From positions 310,001-374,000 of the forward strand of contig NC_082426.1 of NCBI RefSeq assembly GCF_004011695.2: 64,000 nt of DNA, read 5' to 3'. The first letter of the stretch is position 1; each line of letters opens with the position of its first letter. The translations under genes were made by a program, and so were the position numbers. Below are positions 56,013 to 64,000 of this stretch, one piece after another. This DNA is from Ascochyta rabiei (taxonomy: Eukaryota; Ascomycota; Dothideomycetes; Pleosporales; Didymellaceae). The notes under the pieces are model-generated. The model worked only from the letters and a program-made list of their open reading frames with translations, was not told where the DNA came from and did no database searches.

Positions 56013-56479
56013 GGCTGTGGCAACGACAATGCAGATAACAAATGGTCGGATAAGACGATAAGACCAGGCAGACTAAATGCTGCTGCCTTCCCCAGCGGCC
56101 AGTGGCGCACCGAGTGGGTGGCGCCGTGGCGCACGGATTTACACACTAAGCCCGTGATGATGCGGGTCCCTCCATCTCACGGTGGGGCAGGCGCGACCCG
56201 GAGGGAAGGCGCGAGCCTGACGCGCCCGAGCTCCTTCACCAACACGACAACCAATGATGTGGAGCCTGCCCGCCTTGCAGCCTGCCAGGTTCCAGGCAGA
56301 GCTGCACGGCATGTTCGATGATCCAACACAACTCTAGGCAGGTGTATCTTGCACATTGTGATACGTAGGCACAAAGAGCCCGGCGTCTTTGTTCACGCCC
56401 TTCTCTACGCCTTGCCTCCTACTTAACTTCACCTGCTGCTGGCTTCGAGTGGAGACTGCGCATTCTATCCTGGCTCACC
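56013..56479. other. Divergent intergenic region
   Basis: A 467-bp spacer between the divergent RING and NUDIX genes. It is GC-rich and then CT-rich before the NUDIX ATG. No other feature seen. Confidence 0.45.
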
Positions 56480-57532
56480 ATGACTACTGCCATCAGCAAC
56501 TACAGACAGCACCAGCTGGACCCACCAGTCCAGGTGCTTCTTCCACCCACTCTCGCCGCAGCAGAGTTCGATAAGCTTCTGACCTCACCCTCGCACCCCA
56601 AAGCAGCCTTCACATTCCCAGCTCTAGACGACTGGCTTGAGAAACTACTGCAAAATCTCAACCTGCAGCAGAATGAAGCGCATCCCTTCCACAAGCACCC
56701 CTACAAGCTGCGCTCCATCCAAGTGCAAGCTGTCGACTGGTTCTGGCGAGGCCGTCCTGGCCTTGAAGACAAGTTAGGCTTCATGAAGATCCAGTCCAGC
56801 ATCGAAACAGATCCCTACGTTCACGAAGGCGAAGACAAGCCAAGAGCCGATTGGATCCCTGGAGCCGTGTTTCTGCGAGGTGGAAGCGTCGCTGTGCTGG
56901 TAAGGACTCTCTTCAAACAACGAATACAAAGCTAAAACCCGCCCGTGAAGATCATCGTGCAACCAGAAGACGCAAAAGACGAAGACGAGAAACACGCCAT
57001 TCTGACAGTCCAGCCTCGCATCGCAGCAGGATCTCTGGCTTTCACGGAGATACCGGCCGGCATGCTGGACGGCGGCTCCTTGAAAGGCGCAGCTGCTAGT
57101 GAGATCGAACAAGAAGCGAAACTCAAAGTCAAGGAGACTGATCTGATCAACTTGTCGGAGCTAGCCCTCCACGGTATACCCACGACGCCTTGGAAGGCTG
57201 GCCATGACACGTCTGCGACAGAAGGCTCTGAGAGCGTCCAAGACGCCATGTACCCAAGTGTCGGTGCTTGCGATGAGTTCATCCCCATTCTTCTTTGCCA
57301 GAAGCGCCTTACTCGACGCCATATGAACTGGCTGAAGGGCAAAGCCACAGGTCTGCGTGACGAAGGCGAGAATATCACACTCAAGCTGGTACCGATGGCG
57401 AGGGCTTGGAGGGAGGCTGGGCGAGATGCCAAAGCGCTTGCCGCCATTGCATTGTATGAGAATTTGAAGAGAGAAGGACAGATACCGAGTTTGCCTCGGC
57501 AAGTAGAGACTGAGCCGGATGATCTCAACTAG
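56480..57532 (+). CDS. NUDIX hydrolase, ADP-sugar pyrophosphatase-like, two exons
   Basis: Exons 56480-56899 and 56951-57532 (GTAAGG donor, GTGAAG acceptor, phase 0) give 333 residues. An N-terminal ~140-residue part ('VQAVDWFWRGRPGLEDKLGF', 'DWIPGAVFLRGGSVAVL') is followed by the NUDIX fold. 'HAILTVQPRIAAGSLAFTEI' and 'PAGMLDGG' lead into the NUDIX box 'GAAASEIEQEAKLKV', and 'NLSELAL' follows. This matches the fungal relatives of ADP-sugar/UDP-glucose pyrophosphatases (NUDT14-like), which hydrolyse nucleoside-diphosphate sugars. The box departs from the REUxEE consensus (Ser for Arg, Gln for one Glu, Lys for Gly), so catalytic strength is uncertain. The acceptor choice restores a continuous beta strand ('SVAVL' to 'IIVQPED'). 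Confidence 0.82.
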
Positions 57533-58190
57533 GAAACGCGAGGTCACAGGTACTCGCACCACCTCGGACCTGCAGAATCACAATGGACGGCTTCTTCTTA
57601 CACGAAGCTTACTCTTAAGCACTGACATGGTGGTTCTTGTTCGTGTTTGTCCCAGCACAATGGCGATGCGTTGGCTCGTTCAGTGAATCAGTGGCCCTCC
57701 TTTCCCATGATGCACATATGAATGCTAGTGCTTCCCAATCACTCCTTGCTGAATGCAACACCTGTTTTGATGGCCGCTCACAGTGAGATGTCAGTACGGA
57801 ACGGAGATGTAGCAGCTGTTGTGTCTGATTGTCCTGTATCATGATAGGCAGAAAGTCACATGAAAATCAAACGATCCGATGGCAGCGGAAAACCTCGAGG
57901 TATTCATAGATAGCACGCACTCTAAACACCTACCAGCATGGGAGTCTTCACTTTTGATGTTGAGCCTGTGTTGATGTAGGTGCAGACATGAGTTTAATCT
58001 AGTCATTGACAATACAGTTTAGGAAATCAAAGCATGCGAAGATGTCTTCCAGCCTACGAGTTACAAAGTCCACTGTCCTGAGCAAGCAACTAGCCAACAC
58101 GGCTCTTCAAGTGGAACAAGAGGCTGTACGAAGACCACGGATCCAACCGCGCATGTCGCCTTGGCGCATACGTGCCAGAGTCGCGTCTGT
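57533..58190. other. Intergenic, nothing recognised
   Basis: Spacer between two convergent genes (NUDIX and chitinase). Only short random ORFs. Confidence 0.45.
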
Positions 58191-59494
58191 TCAGGCGCTC
58201 CTGATGTTGTCGTACTTGCTCAGAGGGTAGTACAAGTTGTTCAAGTCTGGTTTCAGTCCGTCCGGACCTCCGAGAGCCTTGGATACGGTACCGACAAGAC
58301 TCTTGTCGTCTGTGCGATCAGAGCTCGAGTCCCACCACCACGCGCCTCCCAGCTTCTCTTTCTTCAGGTACTTCGCCTTCAGCGTCTGGACCTCGGGCGT
58401 GTCGAAGCTGACCAACTGCTTGGTCTTGTTGTCGTATGACCAGGATGCGATCACCTTCTTGTCCGTGTACACAGTGCTGCCGTTGAGTGGTAGCACCTTG
58501 TAGTCGAGAACTCCGGCCTCCCATGTGCCGTCACCTGAGCCGTTGAACTTCTGGCCGAGGCCGTTGGTGTTGGCGAATGAGCGGCCGTACATCGGCATAC
58601 CCAAGATAATCTTGCGAGGGGAGGAGATGTGCTTCTTGTAGTAGTCAACTGCTTGGACGGTGTTGAAGTCTGTGGTTACAGGGTTGGACTTGGACGGGTG
58701 TACGTTGCTGAGATGGCCAGTGAAGTTGGAGAAACCGGGTCCCATGTAGTCAAATGCCATCAGGTTCCAGTCATCTACGTAAGGGTCCATAGCTGCGATC
58801 GGGAGAACGGTGTAGCGAAGAGGGCCGGCAGGGGCAGAGATGTCGATGTCGAAGTGGTAGCCTTGAGCGTGTTCAGCAGAGTACGAGTTGAGCAGTTGGC
58901 GACAAAGCTTGACGGTCTCGACGAGGTTGGCGGCATCAGTTGAATCCTCAGGGTACTCCCAATCAATGTCGAGGCCGTCAAGTCCAAGGTCGGTGATCAA
59001 CTTCAACGATGACTCGGCAAAGCGGTAACGTGTAGCGTTTGTGGCCAACGCTGTCTTGAAGTTCCCTCTGTACGACCAGCCGCCCACAGAAAGTGTGGTC
59101 TTCAATTTGCGGTTCTTCTGCTTGAGCTTGTACAGCTGGTTGAAGTTGCCGAGCAGCTGTGTGCCATTTGAAGCTACATCGCCAGGATAACTGAACTGCA
59201 GATCGGCCCACTCATCGGAGAGGAAGACCTCTCCAGTAGTCTTGTTCACATTAGCGAACGCGTAGGTGACTTTCGTAAGCTTTTCCGCAGGGAGGTCTGT
59301 GACAAAGTGTTGCCGTGCGTAGATGGCCTCGATGTGTCAGCAAGAATAACCCAACCGTATAATAAGAACATTCTTACCCAGTTGACGTAGAACACGCCCA
59401 TCTGGTAACCCTTTGAGGGCTTTACATCTTCAACAGGCGCAGCTTGGGTAAGGAAAGGGACTGTAAGGAGTGCAGCAGCGTTGAGGAAACGCAT
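58191..59494 (-). CDS. Secreted GH18 chitinase, two exons
   Basis: Exons 59494-59378 and 59327-58191 (GTAAGA donor, TCGAG acceptor, phase 0) give 417 residues. The signal peptide is 'MRFLNAAALLTVPFLTQA', then 'YQMGVFYVNW' joined to 'AIYARQHFVTDLPAEKLTKV' starts the TIM barrel. The substrate strand 'TTLSVGGWSY' and the catalytic motif 'DGLDIDWEYP' are intact (proton donor Glu near residue 163), as are 'NLMAFDYMGP', 'LGMPMYGRSF' and the conserved 'GGAWWWD'. It is an endo-acting family 18 enzyme of the fungal class that remodels or degrades chitin outside the cell. No chitin-binding module or GPI signal is seen. Several Asn-x-Ser/Thr sites suggest N-glycosylation. Confidence 0.94.
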
Positions 59495-60537
59495 ATTGAA
59501 TGAGAGGACGGCTATGAATAAGCCAAAGGGATCAAAAGAGTGAATGAATGTGATGCTTAACCAAACTGAAATCCCTTACTGGCAGGGCATCCAACGCTTT
59601 TATCTCATGCCTTGAGCCCAATGGTTCCTTTTTTCTCATCTTGAGTACCTGACCCAAGAATGTAGTCGGCGCTTCAGCCGGGCGAACTCATCGTGGCCGT
59701 GAATCAGACTAGTTTAGATAAGGGGTACATAGATTTGACCGCAGTGAAGCCTTGCAGAGCAAATTGGAGATCTACAGAGATCCGCTGGCCTTGGAAAGTT
59801 CTGCTCTGTACCCTGCAGCGTTTCGGCACTTCACCTAGGGTCATCATGCTTCGAATAGCCCTCGTTTTCCCAAGCGTGCTGGGTGTTTCGGATCGTGGTC
59901 ATTCGGGCCTACACCTGCACGGCGTTTCGAACAAATTATCGTCTCTTCACCCTGATTCAAATGGTCGGCCCTCTTCGGTCTCACGGAAGGGCGCGGCGGC
60001 CATGGCTAATGAGCTGGTATCAAAAGTGTGCCAACAACCACAAACTGAAGAGCCGCGCGCTTTGTCCTCCAATCTTGCGACTTGAGTATTCACGCACGCC
60101 AGACAGTCATGTCGCGATCCAATTATGGTGGGACGATGTTTACTTACCTTGCCGCACGCTGTCACAAGATACACAAAGTCAATATTACTAAAATGTATGG
60201 TTTTCAACGAGTATCGAAAGCGACAGTTATTGGTGCCTGGCGAAATGCACGCACCCACCCCGGATCTTCACGACCACAATCAAAACTACGTCATAAACAA
60301 GCGAGAGGCTCTAACTGGCTAGCTATAGTTGGTTAACAGTAAGAGGGGCCAGTTATTTACCGACCCGCGTTCATATGCTGTGTTAATAAATCAACATCCC
60401 AGTTTTGGTGTGGGTGCGTATTATGCTTGCCCGACAGCACCTGTCGAAGCAATGAAAGATGGTCGTACCACATTACATCGTAAACACCATAACATCTCCT
60501 ACTGTGCCAGATCAGCCACCGTGCTCTGATTTCCATG
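59495..60537. other. Intergenic, nothing recognised
   Basis: A 1-kb region upstream of the chitinase and downstream of the transporter. Small overlapping ORFs only. Confidence 0.45.
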
Positions 60538-61831
60538 TTACACGATTGCCTCGGGATTTTCGACCCTTCTCCTCGCCGTTCCCAGCCCAGCATGGCCTTT
60601 CGCCTGATCTGCACCTAACCACGGCTTCAACGCCTCAGACAATGTAGTCTGTCTGATGAAGTACAACACTTGACCCAAAATGATTAGAACAAAGGCAATA
60701 GGGTACATCCAGTGGATGCTCAGGCCCAGAACCTTGACACCGATCGCTACACCCCAAAAGCTTCCTGTCAACAATGAGATGTTGAAGAAAGCGGCGGAAG
60801 AAAGACGGAACAGCAGCGGCGCCAGCGAGTAAAACAACGAAAGGATGAACGTGTATCCTGTAAGGTAGCCGCCAACCTTGCTGTTCCAAGTCGCGTTGCG
60901 GAAAGACGTGCGATCAAAGATACCAGCCTGCGTACCATTGATGAACATGCCCCAGAATGCCAGCTGGCCCACGACTTCGTACAGCGGTCGAGAGCTGACC
61001 AGCCACTCTTCGAACACGTTGCTGAGGCCATAAAACGTCGCGCCGAGCAATGCGAATAAATCGCCCTTGACCTCATCGCTGGCACCGAACGAGTTACTGC
61101 CGGTGATTTGATCCGAACCAAAGATGACTCCCAGTCCGCCGATGCAGAACAAGATGCCGGCGATTTGTGTATAGTGGTATCTGACCTTCAGAAAGAAGAA
61201 GGATATGACCACCACAATAACAATGGCCCAGAAGTTGATCAGCTGGGCTGACAAAATTGTGGTGTATCGATAAGCCAAGACGACGAAGTAATTACCCTCG
61301 ACGTCTAAAAAGGCTAGGATCAGGAAGCGCCATCCATCGAAGACGACGAGGCGCACCCACCGCTTGAAACCGTATTGGTAGATTGTGTAGCTCGTGTAGA
61401 CCAAGTTCAGGAGTACGTAGTTGAAGAAGGTTTGGAAAGCCGGAATGGATGTGCCTTCGTTGGCGAGGAGGGACGAGAGCGTGTTGGTCGAAGTGATACA
61501 GATGGCGAGGACTGTTGATAGGCGTTAGTGTTGGATCTCTGTGATGTGAAAATGGAGGGGATGTACCTTGGCCGAGGAGCATGGTGAGCCAGAACTGCTT
61601 TGTCTTTATGTACTGGAACCAACGACCTTTGCTCTGTGCATCGCTCTCAAGGACTTCGTTGCCTGTCTCAACAGCGTGCAAAGATGTGCCGATGCGCTCA
61701 TTTTCAGAACTCGTAGGGACCTCGAGGCCCTTCGGATGAACAGTTGTTGTGTAAACTGGATCAGCGGCTGTATGGACATCTTCGCCTTTTCCAAAGAAGC
61801 CCTCGGCGGAGTGAGGCTGCGGCTGGGCCAT
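60538..61831 (-). CDS. SLC35F1/F2-type drug/metabolite-superfamily transporter, two exons
   Basis: Exons 61831-61567 and 61511-60538 (GTACAT donor, AACAG acceptor, phase 1) give 412 residues. The start is ATG 61831; the frame extends to 61891 but begins there with TTG. A hydrophilic ~85-residue N-terminus leads to ten hydrophobic helices typical of the SLC35F family, with 'LAFLDVEGNYFVVLAYRYTT', 'LSAQLINFWAIVIVVVISFF' and 'GDLFALLGATFYGLSNVFEE' as family blocks. Characterised relatives are few (human SLC35F2 imports queuosine and some nucleoside drugs), so the substrate is unknown. The C-terminus is short and basic. The intron has a CACTAACG branch point. Confidence 0.9.
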
Positions 61832-62670
61832 GTCGAAGTTTCCCTTTGATTTTACACCGATTTTCCGGGTGCGGGGCGTGGAGCTTTTCAATCACAGCGT
61901 GAGCGCAAAACTCCCGAAGTCGCTCACGGTTCAACACGCGCAGTCGGCAGGTGAAAATGAAGTAAAGACCCAGCAAGCCATGCGCAGCGCGGGGATTGCC
62001 ACACTTTATGCATCATCCACAGCTGAGCAAAACGAGCAAAAAATGCTGGCTGGTTAACCTGCATTCGCGCCTGTCGATCTCCACATAGGCAGACTTAGCC
62101 TCCGAAGCTTGCCCACAGCCGGCAACGTGCGAGTAGTGGCGCCGTGCTCTGGATGCTGGCTGGCCCAGGCGAGTCCCCAGATGCGTTCTGGTGTGTGCTC
62201 ACGGTGTCAGAGAGCTGCATGTGAGATGCGTGATTTGTTAGTCTGGAAAGTCCCAGAGGTAAAATTTAGCGAAGAGGGGCAGTCGGCGGACTGACCGTTG
62301 CCACGTTCTCGACGTGCAGAAACTGTGTCGCCAAAGGGTACATGATCCAGGGAGCGAACGGTAGGTGGGGTGGGTTGCACAAGCGAGCACAGGTACATGC
62401 CAGGGCAGCAAGTGGAGCCACGGAAGACTGCAACAACAATCATGTATAGATAAGCTACTGTAGAGACGGTAAAGCAATAACTCGTCCTCTTCCTCGAGGC
62501 ACCGCAATTAGACAGGAGTGGGGTGTTCCACACGCCGTTCAAACAATAAGAGAAGGGTAATTCCAGCACCCACCTCCTCTGCACGATTCTCTCAAGTTGC
62601 AAATGTCAGGAAGCTCCATATCCAAATGTCAAGAGGCAATGGCAGCGACCTTGAGCTGAGGGTGAGTAGC
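61832..62670. other. Intergenic, nothing recognised
   Basis: Promoter side of the transporter and 3' flank of eIF5. No ORF with recognisable features and no tRNA-like structure noticed. Confidence 0.45.
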
Positions 62671-63915
62671 CTACTCCGAGTCCTCTTCATCACTGTCCTC
62701 CTGGTTCAGCCAGTCGTAAAACTGCTCGGCGGACTTGCGCACAGTCTTGCTGACCTTGAGGTCAACGTACTTCTTGCTAGCCTTTTGGCACCAGGGCTTG
62801 AGGACCTCCTCAGTGACGAGATCGTTGTTGTAGACTTGGATCAGAATGGCGGAAACCTGGGGAATGAGCTCAGGCTTGTCGTTACCGACAAAGCGCTCAA
62901 TACCTCCAAGGAAAGCCTTCTCGTGCTTCTCCGAGGTGATCAGCTTCTGCAGCATAGGGGCACGGGCCTCAATCTGCTTGACAATCTTCTCGCTGAAAAG
63001 GGTCTGAGGAATGACCGTCAAAGTGCGGTGCTTGGTCTCAATGCCGAGCTCCTTCGCCTTGAGGTAGATCTCGACGCTGTCCAGCTTTTCGACACCGCCC
63101 TTCTCCTTGGCAGTGTCGATGATCCACTTGCCGAAGATGTCGTACTCAGAAGCCTCGGCGTCATCCTCGCCCTCAATGACGAGAGCGCGCTTGAGGTCCT
63201 CGGGAAGATCCTGAGCACGGGCCTTGATGGCAGCCTCGGAAGTATCAATGTGCCACTCGACCTCCTTGACTTCGTCAATCTCTTCGGCACCCTCCTGGAT
63301 CTGACGAGTGAGCTCATCATCGCTGCCGGCCTCGATCTCCAATTCGCCGTTGTTGTCGTCGTCCTCAGCACTATCTCCAGGACTGCCTCCGTTCTGTGAG
63401 ACCTCCTCACCCCTGGCCTCAGCCTCCTTGCGAGCGCGACGCTCAGCCTTCTTGGTGGACTTGTCCTTCTTGCCCTTCTTGGGCTCGTTCTTCACGATAA
63501 AGGCAGAGAGCTTGAGACGAGGGTCGACTTCGGAGATCTTACCGCAAGCCTTGCAGTCGAGCGTGATGTTGCCATCCTTGATGTTGACCTCGGTTTCAGG
63601 GTTCTTGCACTTCTTGCAGAGAACGAACTTGGTGATGAAGCCATCGAGGTAGTCTTGGAGCTTGCTAGCGTCGTGAGCGCCATTGATGATCCAGCGGTCA
63701 TCATTGGGGTTGGTATTGGTCTGAGCGCCAAGCTCGAAACCAAAGTATTTGATGACGTGAGAAGGAGGGCGGGCAAGAGAGTTGGCAACGCTGGTCAGGT
63801 TGACAATGACGGTCTTGATGCCGTTGCCCTTGCCTTCAATCTTGGACTGTATGCGCTCCATCTTGTAGCGGTAGAAGGGGTCGGTGATATCGCGGCGAAT
63901 GTTGACGGTAGCCAT
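62671..63915 (-). CDS. TIF5: Translation initiation factor eIF5
   Basis: A single exon, 414 residues. eIF5 is the GTPase-activating protein for eIF2 in the 43S/48S complex and controls start-codon choice. The N-terminal domain has the catalytic 'arginine finger' in 'DPFYRYKM' (Arg16 here, Arg15 in yeast) and 'EGKGNGIKTVIVNLTSVA'. A zinc-binding domain has Cys 100, 103, 121 and 124 ('LCKKCKNPETEV', 'LDCKACGK'). After a charged linker ('KKGKKDKSTKKAERR') and acidic stretch comes the W2/HEAT domain ('DIFGKWIIDTAKEKGG', 'IERFVGNDKPELIPQVSAIL') ending in acidic/aromatic boxes ('QFYDWLNQEDSDEEDSE') that bind eIF2-beta and eIF3. The gene is complete with 85 bp of upstream sequence in the window. Confidence 0.96.
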   Translation of the reverse strand: MATVNIRRDITDPFYRYKMERIQSKIEGKGNGIKTVIVNLTSVANSLARPPSHVIKYFGFELGAQTNTNPNDDRWIINGAHDASKLQDYLDGFITKFVLCKKCKNPETEVNIKDGNITLDCKACGKISEVDPRLKLSAFIVKNEPKKGKKDKSTKKAERRARKEAEARGEEVSQNGGSPGDSAEDDDNNGELEIEAGSDDELTRQIQEGAEEIDEVKEVEWHIDTSEAAIKARAQDLPEDLKRALVIEGEDDAEASEYDIFGKWIIDTAKEKGGVEKLDSVEIYLKAKELGIETKHRTLTVIPQTLFSEKIVKQIEARAPMLQKLITSEKHEKAFLGGIERFVGNDKPELIPQVSAILIQVYNNDLVTEEVLKPWCQKASKKYVDLKVSKTVRKSAEQFYDWLNQEDSDEEDSE

Positions 63916-64000
63916 GGTTGCGGTTGGGGGAGGGGGGAGGTAGTGTGTGTTGTTACTAGGGGTAGGACGAGCAGGTTGGGGTCAGGTCTGGTATGCGTAT

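Overview
This is a nuclear chromosome segment of a filamentous ascomycete (Pezizomycotina). A Dothideomycete, probably Pleosporales, fits best, but the exact taxon is inference. The reasons are compact genes with 45-60 bp GT-AG introns carrying CTAAC-type branch points, a dispersed 5S rRNA gene, small secreted proteins, and a retrotransposon whose stops and damaged codons are the C-to-T/G-to-A changes typical of repeat-induced point mutation (RIP).

Layout. 1-5.9 kb: the 3' part of midasin (MDN1/REA1). 5.9-12.8 kb: a sparse accessory stretch with two small secreted-protein genes, a doubtful ORF and a CaiB/BaiF CoA-transferase. 13.0-22.5 kb: a nested transposon block. It holds a 150-bp hAT-like MITE with a perfect 8-bp target duplication, two inverted ~0.55-kb repeat copies, and an 8.2-kb Ty3/Gypsy element with 199-bp LTRs and a 5-bp target duplication inserted into one of those copies. 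22.5-31.6 kb: gene remnants (a Cys-rich protein, a CorA-like protein, an APH-like kinase, an MFS-like transporter) between an intact kelch-repeat gene and ALG5, plus a 5S rRNA gene. 31.7-48.7 kb: dense conserved genes: NOC3 and NIP7 (divergent), an FHF-complex FHIP protein, the mitochondrial carrier SFC1, twinfilin, a U3-snoRNA-associated protein, a mitochondrial Sel1/TPR-like protein, a TMEM170-like protein and PEX8. 48.4-51.6 kb: a decayed tandem duplication of the PEX8 3' end, then an NLR-type NACHT/ankyrin remnant. 51.6-64 kb: a 2-Cys peroxiredoxin with an unusual C-terminal extension, a RING E3-like protein, a NUDIX hydrolase, a secreted GH18 chitinase, an SLC35F-type transporter and eIF5.

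Most complete genes are housekeeping. Four act in ribosome assembly (midasin, NOC3, NIP7, the U3-associated protein) and eIF5 acts in translation initiation. There is no metabolic gene cluster. The main biological interest is the contrast between the conserved gene block and the transposon/pseudogene island, and the tandem duplication that overlaps the end of PEX8. Exon structures were built by hand from reading frames and splice consensus. They have not been checked with transcripts.
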